Part shown: positions 26,984 to 35,387 of the stretch, piece by piece
Layout: each line of letters opens with the position of its first letter
Numbering within the stretch: the first letter of the stretch is position 1
NCBI GenBank assembly: GCA_023264735.1
Contig: JAHFVD010000039.1
Location: 1 to 50,490, forward strand
Direction: 5' to 3'
From: Mycobacterium sp.
GTDB taxonomy: Bacteria > Actinomycetota > Actinomycetes > Mycobacteriales > Mycobacteriaceae
DNA length: 50,490 nt
Notes under the pieces: model-generated
Seen by the model: the letters and a program-made list of their open reading frames with translations, nothing else
The model's database searches: none
What the model was told of the DNA's origin: nothing
Translations under genes and position numbers: made by a program

Positions 26984-28093
26984 TCACAGCTCCCACCATC
27001 GGTCTATCGCCCCCGCCGCGGCGGTGACGACCCGGCCGCCGGGACGCGGCACCGCGGTCCGAACGCCCTCGTCCTGCGCGGACACCAGCAACCGTTCGAC
27101 CGGCTCGGCCCACGGATGAGGGGCCAGCCGGAACGTGCACCAATGGATCGGGACCAGCAGCCCGGCGTCGCTGACATCGCGATGGGCGCGCACGGCCTCC
27201 TCGGGGTTCATGTGGATGTCCGGCCAGGCGGTGTTGTACGCCCCGATCGGCATCAGCGTCAGGTCGAAGGGGCCGTGATCGGTGCCGATCTGCTCGAAGC
27301 TGCCGGTGTAGCCGGTGTCGCCGCCGAAGTAGGCGCGGTGCTTCGGGCCGATGATCGCCCAGGACGACCACAGCGTGGTGTTGCGGGACAGGAACCGGCC
27401 GGAGAAGTGCCGCGCAGGCGTGCAGACCAGGGTCAGGTCGCCGATCCGGACCTGCTCGTTCCAGTCCAGCTCGATGATCCGCTCGGCCGGGATGCGCCAC
27501 TGCCGCAGATGCGCGCCGACGCCGAGCGGGACCACGAACGGTGCCCGCTGGGTACGGGCCAGCGCGAGCACGGTGTCCATGTCCAGGTGGTCATAGTGGT
27601 CGTGGCTGACCACCACCGCGTCCAGCGCTGGCAGCGCCTCCAGCGGCGCGGGCACCGGATGCAGCCGCTGGGGCCCCACGGTGCGCGACGGCGAGCAGCG
27701 ATCGCTCCACACCGGGTCGGTGAGCACCCGGTAGCCGTCGATCTCGATCAGCGCGGTCGAGTGGCCCAGCCAGCTGACCGCGAGCGGCTCGGAGCTGATC
27801 GGGGCGGTCGAGTGGTCCAGCGGAATGATTCCGGGCGGGCGGCTGGCCGAGCGGCGGCCGAGCATGTCGAACAGGACGAGGCGGTTTTCCTCGGCGTCGA
27901 GCTTCATCGGCGATGCGGGCTCCAGGTTGTGGAACACGCCTTCGCGGAAATTCGGTGAGCCGTCGGCGACCGGGCGGATCTCACCGGGCCCGGCCCCCAG
28001 CGATGCGGGCGCGTCGTTGAGGGCACGCAGGACGAAGCCGCCGGTGGCCAGCGATGCGGTCCCGGCGGCCAGTCGCAGGGCCGCCCTCAACAC
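26984..28093 (-). CDS. Metallo-beta-lactamase-fold hydrolase, NAPE-PLD-like (Rv0906-like)
   Basis: A 369-residue protein from GTG 28093. It has the metal motif SHDHYDHLDMDTV, the upstream WLGHSTALIEIDG and later HFSGRF, FGGDTGYTG and PIHWCTF ligand positions. This set matches the RomA/NAPE-PLD branch of metallo-beta-lactamase-fold phosphodiesterases and hydrolases. The N-terminal 30 residues are hydrophobic (RLAAGTASLATGGFVL), a membrane anchor or signal. The substrate is probably a lipid or acyl phosphate-type molecule (inference). It lies 1 base after the echA6 stop, in the same operon. Confidence 0.9.
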   Translation of the reverse strand: MLRAALRLAAGTASLATGGFVLRALNDAPASLGAGPGEIRPVADGSPNFREGVFHNLEPASPMKLDAEENRLVLFDMLGRRSASRPPGIIPLDHSTAPISSEPLAVSWLGHSTALIEIDGYRVLTDPVWSDRCSPSRTVGPQRLHPVPAPLEALPALDAVVVSHDHYDHLDMDTVLALARTQRAPFVVPLGVGAHLRQWRIPAERIIELDWNEQVRIGDLTLVCTPARHFSGRFLSRNTTLWSSWAIIGPKHRAYFGGDTGYTGSFEQIGTDHGPFDLTLMPIGAYNTAWPDIHMNPEEAVRAHRDVSDAGLLVPIHWCTFRLAPHPWAEPVERLLVSAQDEGVRTAVPRPGGRVVTAAAGAIDRWWEL

Positions 28094-28094
28094 A

Positions 28095-28826
28095 TCAGGC
28101 CCCGGTGAACTTGGCGGCGCGCTTCTCGATGCGGGCCACCTGGGCCTCGATGACGTCCTGGCTGCCCCACGCCTTGTCGAACAGCTCCTTGTGGACCGGC
28201 CACTGCTCCTCGAAGGCGCCGTCGTCGTTAAGCACCCGCTTGGAGGCCTGCAACGACAGCGGCGCCAGACCGGCGATCTCGGCGGCCCAGGCCTGGGCGT
28301 CGGCCAGCTCGCCGAGCCGGTTGGCCATCCCGGTCATCAGCGCCGTTTCGGCGTCCAGCTTCTCCGCACCCAGCAGCATGCCGCGGGCGCGCCCGTAGCC
28401 GGCCAGCGCGCTTAACCGCCGGACGCTCCAGTTATCCAGCGCCAGACCGTATTTGGCGATCGGGAATTGGAAGTACGCGCCCGGGGCCACCACACGAAGG
28501 TCGCAGATCATCGCCAGTTGCACGCCCGCGCCGATCGCCGGGCCGTTGATCGCACCGATCACCGGCATCGGGACGGCGTCGATCGCCTTGTTCAGAGCGA
28601 TGGCCTTGTCGGGGAAGTCGGCGGCGAACACATCCCCGGACAGGTCGGCCCCAGCGCAGAACACCGTGCCCTGGCCGGTCAGCACGATCGCGCGGACGTC
28701 GTCGGCGGCCGCCTTCTCCACCGCTTCGCGCAGTGAGTCGACGAGTTCGGAATTGAGCGCGTTGCGTCGCTCCGAACGCTGCAGCTCGATCGTGGTCACA
28801 TCCCCCACGCGGTTGATACCGATCAT
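28095..28826 (-). CDS. echA6: EchA6, crotonase-fold fatty-acyl-CoA carrier
   Basis: A 243-residue crotonase, the same length as I recall for M. tuberculosis EchA6. Motifs: [16 protein letters not shown], the oxyanion-hole segment [11 protein letters not shown], and [20 protein letters not shown]. The catalytic glutamates of true hydratases are not evident at the usual sites, in line with the published view that EchA6 does not hydrate but shuttles long-chain acyl-CoA to FAS-II in mycolic acid synthesis and is bound by THPP inhibitors. It starts a minus-strand run that continues through ctpE, and it diverges from accD3. Confidence 0.93.
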   Translation of the reverse strand: MIGINRVGDVTTIELQRSERRNALNSELVDSLREAVEKAAADDVRAIVLTGQGTVFCAGADLSGDVFAADFPDKAIALNKAIDAVPMPVIGAINGPAIGAGVQLAMICDLRVVAPGAYFQFPIAKYGLALDNWSVRRLSALAGYGRARGMLLGAEKLDAETALMTGMANRLGELADAQAWAAEIAGLAPLSLQASKRVLNDDGAFEEQWPVHKELFDKAWGSQDVIEAQVARIEKRAAKFTGA

Positions 28827-28858
28827 GGTTCGAGGGTACTGGCGGATAGCCTCACCTG

Positions 28859-30331
28859 ATGAGTCGCATCGGGGCTGCCGAACTGCGCGACGCCGCACTC
28901 GACCCGGGGTCGTTCCGAAGCTGGGATGACGCACCTTTGCTCGTCAATGCCGACGAGGCGTACGCCCGTGAGCTCGAGGCGGCCCGCGCCGCCACCGGTT
29001 TCGACGAGGCGGTGCTGACCGGTGAGGGCACCGTGTTCGGCCGCCGGGTGGCGGTGGTGGCCTGCGAGTTCGACTTCCTGGCCGGGTCGATCGGGGTAGC
29101 CGCCGCCGAACGCATCACCGCAGCTGTCGAGCGTGCGACCGCCGAGAAACTACCGCTGCTGGCCTCGCCGAGCTCGGGTGGCACCCGCATGCAGGAGGGC
29201 ACGGTCGCATTCCTGCAGATGGTGAAGATCGCTGCGGCGGTCACCCAGCACAAGCGGGCACACCTGCCCTATCTGGTGTATCTGCGGCACCCGACGACCG
29301 GCGGGGTGTTCGCGTCGTGGGGTTCGCTGGGGCACATCACCGCGGCCCAACCGGGTGCGCTGATCGGTTTTCTCGGGCCGCGGGTGTATGAGCATCTCTA
29401 CGGCGAACCGTTCCCGCCCGGGGTGCAGACCGCGGAGAACCTGCTGCGGCACGGCGTAATTGACGCGGTGGTCGGCCTGGGGGCGTTGCGCGCGATGCTG
29501 GATCGCACGCTGACCGTCATCACCGATACGCCGACGGCACCGCCGGCCGCGATCCCCGACGAGCCGGTGCCCGACGTGCCGGCGTGGGAGTCCGTTATCG
29601 CCTCGCGGCGCCCCGACCGGCCCGGCGTGAGCTGGCTGCTGCGAGAGGCGGCCACCGACCGAGTGCTGCTGTCGGGCACCCACGGCGAAGCCGCCACCAC
29701 GGTGCTGGCGCTGGCCCGATTCGGCGGCCAGCCCGCTGTCGTCGTCGGCCAGCGACGCGTGGTCGGCGGGGTGGTAGGGCCTGTTGCGCTACGCGAGGCC
29801 CGCCGTGGAATGGCGCTGGCCGCCAGCCTGCAACTGCCGTTGGTGCTGGTCATCGACACCGCCGGACCTGCACTGTCGGCCGAGGCTGAGCAGGACGGGC
29901 TGGCCGGCGAGATCGCCCGCTGCCTGTCCGATCTGGTCACGCTGGACACCCCGACGGTGTCGGTACTGCTCGGCCAGGGCAGCGGCGGCCCCGCGCTGGC
30001 GATGGTTCCGGCGGACCGGGTGCTGGCCGCCCAGCACGGCTGGCTGGCCCCGCTGCCACCCGAAGGCGCCAGCGCGATCGTCTTCCGTGACACCGCACAC
30101 GCCCCGGAATTGGCTGCCGCACAAGGGGTTCGATCGGCCGACCTACTGCGCAACGGCATCGTCGACGTGATCGTGCCCGAACATCCCGATGCCGCGGACG
30201 AGCCGGTCGAATTCGCGCGCCGGCTGTCCGACGCGATCGCCCGGGAGATTCACAACCTGCGGGACAAGCCGTCCGACCTGCGCTATGCGGCCCGCCTGCA
30301 GCGGTATCGGCGGATCGGCCTGCCGGGCTAG
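28859..30331 (+). CDS. accD3: AccD3, carboxyltransferase subunit of acyl-CoA carboxylase
   Basis: A 490-residue carboxyltransferase with both halves of the crotonase superfold: N-terminal [23 protein letters not shown] with [13 protein letters not shown] and [11 protein letters not shown], and C-terminal [24 protein letters not shown] with [13 protein letters not shown]. It carboxylates acyl-CoA using biotin delivered by an AccA subunit. The zinc ribbon of E. coli AccD is absent, as in the actinobacterial AccD3 type. The start is ATG 28859, 32 bases from the divergent echA6 start, so the two share a compact promoter region. Confidence 0.92.
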   Translation: MSRIGAAELRDAALDPGSFRSWDDAPLLVNADEAYARELEAARAATGFDEAVLTGEGTVFGRRVAVVACEFDFLAGSIGVAAAERITAAVERATAEKLPLLASPSSGGTRMQEGTVAFLQMVKIAAAVTQHKRAHLPYLVYLRHPTTGGVFASWGSLGHITAAQPGALIGFLGPRVYEHLYGEPFPPGVQTAENLLRHGVIDAVVGLGALRAMLDRTLTVITDTPTAPPAAIPDEPVPDVPAWESVIASRRPDRPGVSWLLREAATDRVLLSGTHGEAATTVLALARFGGQPAVVVGQRRVVGGVVGPVALREARRGMALAASLQLPLVLVIDTAGPALSAEAEQDGLAGEIARCLSDLVTLDTPTVSVLLGQGSGGPALAMVPADRVLAAQHGWLAPLPPEGASAIVFRDTAHAPELAAAQGVRSADLLRNGIVDVIVPEHPDAADEPVEFARRLSDAIAREIHNLRDKPSDLRYAARLQRYRRIGLPG

Positions 30332-30918
30332 GGATTCGGCCGCAGCAGCGTTAACACAGCTTCGCTGACGGCGCCGAGATCCTTCTTTGCAGCAGGGTTG
30401 TTCGTCGAGGTGCTGTTGAGCGCCCCGACGATCAAATCTCGCAGGATCCGTGGGTCGACATCGTCCCGGACCACGCCGGCTTGGCGTCCGCGGTTGAGCA
30501 CGTCCTGCCAGACCCGGGCGAAGCGGCGCTCGTGCATGACATGTTGGGAACGCAGGTTCGGCGGGAGCGTCTCGACCATCCGAACCACTGCCGCAGCGCG
30601 GTCGTCGCTGGCATGCAGGGCATCGAGATGTCCACGGATCGCCGCCCTCAGCCGTTCCACCGCCCCGGCGTCCTCGGGGACCGAAGCGATCGCCTCCTCC
30701 AACGCAACCCGCGCTGACTCCACACCGTCCACCAACGTGGCCGCGACGAGTTCATCCTTGGTGCGGAAGTGAAAGTAAAGACTCCCCACCTGCAACCCAG
30801 CCTCCGCCGCGATGCGGCGCAGGCTTGCCCCTCCATAACCCTGTTCGGCGAACACCCTGGCTGAGACGTCGAGGATTCGGCGACGAGTCCTGGCGGCCTT
30901 GCTGTCGAGAATCTCCAC
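30328..30918 (-). CDS. TetR-family repressor
   Basis: A 196-residue protein from GTG 30918. The helix-turn-helix is canonical: RRRILDVSARVFAEQGYGGASLRRIAAEAGLQVGSLYFHFRTKDEL (about residues 12-57, given here as one domain). The C-terminal ligand domain is unremarkable and has no known signature. The gene diverges from an acyl-CoA dehydrogenase and lies next to two palindromic operators, so it is expected to repress both itself and that gene and to be released by an acyl-CoA or related ligand (inference). Its stop overlaps the accD3 stop region by 4 bases (convergent). Confidence 0.88.
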   Translation of the reverse strand: MEILDSKAARTRRRILDVSARVFAEQGYGGASLRRIAAEAGLQVGSLYFHFRTKDELVAATLVDGVESARVALEEAIASVPEDAGAVERLRAAIRGHLDALHASDDRAAAVVRMVETLPPNLRSQHVMHERRFARVWQDVLNRGRQAGVVRDDVDPRILRDLIVGALNSTSTNNPAAKKDLGAVSEAVLTLLRPNP

Positions 30919-30933
30919 AACGCGACTCTATCG

Positions 30934-30980
30934 AATCGTACGATCGTTCGATTTAGTACTATTCGGACGATCGTCTGATT
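30934..30980. promoter_or_regulatory. Twin palindromic operators of the TetR/acyl-CoA dehydrogenase pair
   Basis: Site 1: AATCGTACGA/TCGTTCGATT at 30934-30953 (9 of 10 symmetric pairs). Site 2: ATTCGGACGA/TCGTCTGATT at 30961-30980 (8 of 10). Both share the core ACGATCGT, and their centres are 27 bp apart. They fill the 79-base gap between the two divergent starts, so one repressor pair can block both promoters. Confidence 0.85.
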
Positions 30981-30997
30981 CCAAAGGAGCTGCACCC

Positions 30998-32227
30998 ATG
31001 GCCGCCATTCCCCGCCGCACACAGGACCACATGTCCCATGACGTCTTCCTTCCGAGCGAGACGGTCGACGTGCGGGCACGCGCGCGTCAGTCTGTTGGAC
31101 GCCACCTCGCCCCCGTGGCACGCGAGATCGGATCGAAGCAGGAGTCGGTCGACAGCTTTCCCTGGCAGGCGTTCCGCGGGCTCGCCTCCGACGGGTTGTT
31201 CGCCGTACCGTTCGGCCCCGAGCATGGCGCCGGACTGGAATACCCGATGTTGGGCACCTGCACGGTCGCCGAGGAGATCGCCTACGAGTCGTCCTCCATG
31301 GCCGGGGTCTATGACGGGCAGTGCATTCTTGTGCCGGCCACCCTGCGACACGCAAGCACCCGACTACGCGACATGCTGATCCCCGACCTGGTCTCCGGCA
31401 AGCAGGCCTTCGCGTTCGCGACGACCGAACCCGAGACGAGTTCGGATCTCACGGCCGAGCGGCTCGGCACGTTTGCCGAAGAGGCTGACGGGGAGTTCAT
31501 CGTCAACGGCCGGAAGCGGTGGATCACCAACAGTGTTGTGGCCAATTGGGTCTCGATGTTGGTGCGCGACGGGCGGACAGGAAACCGCGCGCACATGTTG
31601 CTGATCGACTTGACGAGCCCGGGAGTTCGGATCGGCAGACCTGACCTGAAGATGGGCCACCGCGGGCAGATCACCGCGGACATCGTCCTCGAAGACGTGC
31701 GCGTTCCCCGCGAGAATCTGCTCGGCGAGCCGGGCCGGGGAATGGCGGTCGCGCTGTCCGCACTCGTACGCGGCCGCATCGGCATCGGCGCGGCCGGTGT
31801 CGGAGTAGCGCAGGCCGCTCTCGACCTGGCGGTGCACCGCCTACAGACCCGCCACGTCTTTGGCAGGCCGCTGGGGGCCATGCAGCACTGGCAGTTCCAG
31901 ATGGCCCAGCGGGCCACCGAACTCGAGTGCGCCCGCAACCTTTACCAGAAGGCCGCGATGCTGCTCGACACCGGCGACGCCACCGCCGAGCCCGAGGCCG
32001 CGATGGCCAAGGCCTATGGCACCCGATTGGCGAACGACCTCGTGCGTGAAGCCATCCAGATCCATGGCGCTCTCGGCTTCGCCCGCCAGGTAGGTGAGAC
32101 CGGCGAGTCGGTGCGCCTCGAGGAAATGTACCGGGACGCCAAGATCCTCGAAATCTTCGAGGGCGCAAACGAACTTCAGCAATGGATTGTGGCTCGCCGC
32201 CTGATCGGCCGCGATATCACCGGCTAG
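30998..32227 (+). CDS. Acyl-CoA dehydrogenase
   Basis: A 409-residue FAD enzyme from ATG 30998 with an AAAGGAG site at 30983-30989. It shows the typical FAFATTEPETSSD (residues about 140-155), RKRWITNS, the substrate/FAD region RGRIGIGAAGVGVAQAALDLAV, and the C-terminal EMYRDAKILEIFEGANELQ with the catalytic base expected in the EIFEGAN loop. It oxidises an acyl-CoA to the enoyl-CoA. The upstream twin operators imply substrate-induced expression through the adjacent TetR. Chain-length specificity cannot be read. Confidence 0.92.
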   Translation: MAAIPRRTQDHMSHDVFLPSETVDVRARARQSVGRHLAPVAREIGSKQESVDSFPWQAFRGLASDGLFAVPFGPEHGAGLEYPMLGTCTVAEEIAYESSSMAGVYDGQCILVPATLRHASTRLRDMLIPDLVSGKQAFAFATTEPETSSDLTAERLGTFAEEADGEFIVNGRKRWITNSVVANWVSMLVRDGRTGNRAHMLLIDLTSPGVRIGRPDLKMGHRGQITADIVLEDVRVPRENLLGEPGRGMAVALSALVRGRIGIGAAGVGVAQAALDLAVHRLQTRHVFGRPLGAMQHWQFQMAQRATELECARNLYQKAAMLLDTGDATAEPEAAMAKAYGTRLANDLVREAIQIHGALGFARQVGETGESVRLEEMYRDAKILEIFEGANELQQWIVARRLIGRDITG

Positions 32228-32825
32228 AACTCGCTCGGGGATTGCGCCGGAACAGCTCCGCGGGCCTGCCGCCGGTGCGGGTGACCAGATGGCCGGTGGG
32301 CCGCAGCAGCGGTTTCATCAGCCTGCGGAACCCGTCTCGCTGAAGCGGCCTGCCCGCCACGGCCTGGTGCACCCGGTGCAGCTCACCGAGGGTGAATTGC
32401 CGCCCGAGCAGGTGGCCGGGGTCGGGCTGCTCGGCATAGCGGTCGCGGACGTGTTCGACCGCGCGGGCGATGATCTCGGCGTGCCCGTAGCGCAGCCGGC
32501 CAGGACGGGCCACCGCGACCAGCCGCGTCTGGCCCGGCCTGCGCGAGTCGAGTCGGCGGATCGGCACGACTTCGACGTGTGCCACCGACAGTGCCCAGCC
32601 GCGGCTGTCGCGCCCGGGGTCGTCGTACACGTGCAGCTGGCGTGGGCGCAGCCCGCGCACGTCGGCCTTGGCCTGTAACGACCGCTCGACCGCGTCGGCG
32701 AGCCGCTCGCCGGGGTGCAGGAAGGTTCCCGGCAACCCCCAGCCGGCGTCGGCCCGCCGCACCTGCAGAACCATCAACTCCGGATCGGCCGGATCGAGGG
32801 TCAGCAGTGCGGTGTCCACGGCCAC
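32217..32825 (-). CDS. Nudix-related transcriptional regulator (NrtR-like), start uncertain
   Basis: About 202 residues from GTG 32825. The N-terminal half is a Nudix fold with a degenerate Nudix box (GTFLHPGERLADAVERSLQAKADV: the REL-x-EE glutamates are absent), so catalysis is unlikely. The C-terminal half is a winged helix (FTLGELHRVHQAVAGRPLQRDGFRRLM), the NrtR-type layout of ligand-sensing regulators. Family-like sequence (SDDGAHPLSSYPRPN) continues upstream of the GTG to about 32865, but that frame has no ATG, GTG or TTG there. The conserved start may be mutated (ACA where relatives would have ATG). Confidence 0.75.
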   Translation of the reverse strand: MAVDTALLTLDPADPELMVLQVRRADAGWGLPGTFLHPGERLADAVERSLQAKADVRGLRPRQLHVYDDPGRDSRGWALSVAHVEVVPIRRLDSRRPGQTRLVAVARPGRLRYGHAEIIARAVEHVRDRYAEQPDPGHLLGRQFTLGELHRVHQAVAGRPLQRDGFRRLMKPLLRPTGHLVTRTGGRPAELFRRNPRASSSR

Positions 32826-32889
32826 GTTCGGACGCGGATAAGAACTAAGTGGGTGAGCCCCATCGTCGCTTGTATCGCTGATTAACTCA

Positions 32890-33540
32890 TCATTGCGTAA
32901 AGCCGTGCTCGGCGCACCGCAGTAGTGTGCAGACTTCCTCGTCCTCGGTCTGCTGGAAGTTGTCGTAGCCTTGGCCGACCGCGCTGAAATACGTTGGGGC
33001 ACCCGGACATACGACATCGTCGGCATAGTGGCGCAATTCGGCGATCGCGTCGAGCGCACCGATCGGGGCGGCCAGCACCACCGTGGCCGCGCCGTGCGCG
33101 CGGGCCACCAGGCAGGCCGCGCGAGCAGTGGAGCCGGTGGCGAAGCCGTCGTCAACGATCACCACGACCCGGCCCGTCAACGGAATTGGGGGCCGATCGC
33201 CGCGGTAAGCCTCGACGCGACGACGAAGCTCGGTGCGCTGCGCAGCCTCGACCTCCGCGATCTCGGCGTCGCTGAGCACCACATGTTTGAGCACCGCATC
33301 GTTGAGCACCCGCACCCCACCCTCCCCGATGGCGCCGAACGCCAGCTCGGGTTGACTGGGCACGCCGAGCTTGCGCACGACCAGCACGTCCAGCGGGGCC
33401 GTCAGCGCCTTGGCGATCTCGAATGCCACCGGTACACCACCGCGCGGAAGGCCGAGGACGACCGGGTTGCGGTCGCGGTAAGCCAGCAGCCAGCCGGCCA
33501 GCCGGCGGCCGGCATCAGCCCGATCGGCATAGCGCCGCAT
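32890..33540 (-). CDS. Phosphoribosyltransferase-fold protein
   Basis: A 216-residue protein from ATG 33540. The PRPP-binding loop is VVVIVDDGFATGSTARAA (about residues 120-137). The N-terminal part has RNPVVLGLPRGGVPVAFEIA and VVRKLGVPSQPELAFGAIGEGG. This matches the actinobacterial Rv0571c-type phosphoribosyltransferases, whose substrate is unknown. In M. tuberculosis an Rv0571c relative belongs to the DosR regulon; I see no Dos box here. It lies 65 bases upstream of the Nudix-type regulator on the same strand. Confidence 0.88.
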   Translation of the reverse strand: MRRYADRADAGRRLAGWLLAYRDRNPVVLGLPRGGVPVAFEIAKALTAPLDVLVVRKLGVPSQPELAFGAIGEGGVRVLNDAVLKHVVLSDAEIAEVEAAQRTELRRRVEAYRGDRPPIPLTGRVVVIVDDGFATGSTARAACLVARAHGAATVVLAAPIGALDAIAELRHYADDVVCPGAPTYFSAVGQGYDNFQQTEDEEVCTLLRCAEHGFTQ

Positions 33541-33569
33541 ACTTCGCAGTCTGCGCCTCGCGGCGTGCG

Positions 33570-35387
33570 TCAGGCCAGCGATTCCAGCCAAGCCCGGTGC
33601 AGCGCGGCATAGCGGCCGTGGGCGTCGATGAGCTCACTCGGCGGGCCGTCCTCGACGACGCGGCCGTGCTCGAGCACCAGCACCCGGTCGGCGATCTCGA
33701 CCGTCGACAACCGGTGGGCGATGATCAGCGCCGTCCGGTCGGCCAGCACCGTCCGCAGCGCCCGCTGCACGAGCCGCTCGCTCGGGATGTCCAGCGAGGA
33801 GGTCGCCTCGTCCAGAATCAGCACCGCGGGATCGGCCAGGAACGCCCTGGCGAACGCGATCAGCTGTCGCTGGCCAGCCGACAACCGTCCCCCGCGGGTC
33901 GCGACGTCGGTGTCGTAACCCTCGGGCAGGGCAGCGATGAACTCGTCGGCGCCTACCGCGGTCGCGGCGGCGTGCACCTCGGCGTCCGTCGCCGACGGCC
34001 GGCCGAACCGGATGTTGTCGGCGACGGTTCCGGAGAACAGGAAGTTCTCCTGGGTGACCATCACGACGTGCCGGCGTAGGTCGCTCTGCGCGAAGTCGCG
34101 CAGAGCGACGCCGTCGAGGGTGACCGCACCCGATGTGGGGTCGTAGAACCGGGCGATCAGCTTGGCGATGGTGGTCTTGCCCGCGCCGGTGGTGCCGACG
34201 AGCGCGACGGTCTGCCCGGCAGGCACCACGAGCGACAGCCCGGGCAGCACCGGACGATCCGGTACATAGCTGAATTGCACGTCGCGGAAAGCGATCTCGC
34301 CGTGGACCCGCTCCGGGCGCATCGGAACCGGCGGGTCGGCGATGGCCGGCTTCTGGGCCAGCACCCCGGCGAGCTTCTCCAGCGCCGAGGACGCCGACTG
34401 GAAGGTGTTGAAGAACTGCGAGATCTCCTGCATGGGTTCGAAGAACATCCGCAGGTACAGCAGGAACGCCGCCAGGGTGCCGATCGTCATCTGCCCGTGC
34501 AGCACCCGGTAGCCGCCGTACAGCAGCACGACGCCGGTGGTCAGGTTGCCGACGAGCTTGACCGCGGGCATGAAGATCGCCAGCTGGCGGAAGGTCTGTT
34601 CGTTGTCCGCGCGGTACCGATCGGCGACCTCGTCGAAGATCTCCTGATTGCGGGGCGCGCGGCGGTAGGCCTGCACCGCCTTGATACCGGTCATCGTCTC
34701 AACGAACTGCACGATCACCAGCGCGGCGCTTTCCCGCACCCGCCGGTAGGTCTTGGCCGACTCGGACGAGAACCACCACACCAGTGCGACCAGGATCGGG
34801 AACGCGGCCAGGCACATCAGCCCGAGCCGCACGTCGAGGACGACCAGCAGGATGGCCGTGCCGAACAACGTCAGGACGGCGGTGATCAGGCTGTCGAAGC
34901 CGGTCTCCAGCATGTCCTGGATCGCGTCGACGTCGTTGGTCAGCCGGCTGACCACCCGCCCGGACGTGTAGCGGTCGTGGAACGCGACGTCGAGGCGCTG
35001 GAAGTGCCGGAACACCCGACGGCGGACTTCGAGCAGCACCCGCTGGCCGATCCGCCCCGATCGGTTCAGGAACATCAGCCTGCTGATCGCCTGCACGCAC
35101 ACCACACCGCAGAGCACCGCGACGACGATGATGAGCTCGCGCGCCGAGCCGCCTGCCACCAGCGGCGGGATCGCGTGGTCGATACCGCGCTGAACGAGCA
35201 GCGGAACCGACAGCCGCGCAACGTTTTCCACGATGACCACCAGAGCCAGCAGCCCGACGGTCATCTTGAACGGCGCCAGCAGCGAGCCCAGCAGCGCGCG
35301 AGCCTCGGCCTTTCGCGGCCTGGCCTCGTCGATCGGCAGGTCGTCGGGCTCCTCGTCGAGCCGGCCCCGCCATTCGGTGGCGGTCAT
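33570..35387 (-). CDS. ABC exporter half-transporter with canonical ATPase site
   Basis: A 605-residue protein: an N-terminal type-I exporter membrane domain (about residues 35-330, six helices) fused to an ATPase. The ATPase has Walker A GTTGAGKTT, signature LSAGQRQ, Walker B ILDEATSSLD with the catalytic Glu, and the switch His in IIAHRLST. It overlaps the partner gene by 4 bases (ATGA), giving a heterodimer. This partner has the intact catalytic Glu. The substrate may be a lipid or drug; nothing in the sequence tells which. Confidence 0.92.
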   Translation of the reverse strand: MTATEWRGRLDEEPDDLPIDEARPRKAEARALLGSLLAPFKMTVGLLALVVIVENVARLSVPLLVQRGIDHAIPPLVAGGSARELIIVVAVLCGVVCVQAISRLMFLNRSGRIGQRVLLEVRRRVFRHFQRLDVAFHDRYTSGRVVSRLTNDVDAIQDMLETGFDSLITAVLTLFGTAILLVVLDVRLGLMCLAAFPILVALVWWFSSESAKTYRRVRESAALVIVQFVETMTGIKAVQAYRRAPRNQEIFDEVADRYRADNEQTFRQLAIFMPAVKLVGNLTTGVVLLYGGYRVLHGQMTIGTLAAFLLYLRMFFEPMQEISQFFNTFQSASSALEKLAGVLAQKPAIADPPVPMRPERVHGEIAFRDVQFSYVPDRPVLPGLSLVVPAGQTVALVGTTGAGKTTIAKLIARFYDPTSGAVTLDGVALRDFAQSDLRRHVVMVTQENFLFSGTVADNIRFGRPSATDAEVHAAATAVGADEFIAALPEGYDTDVATRGGRLSAGQRQLIAFARAFLADPAVLILDEATSSLDIPSERLVQRALRTVLADRTALIIAHRLSTVEIADRVLVLEHGRVVEDGPPSELIDAHGRYAALHRAWLESLA

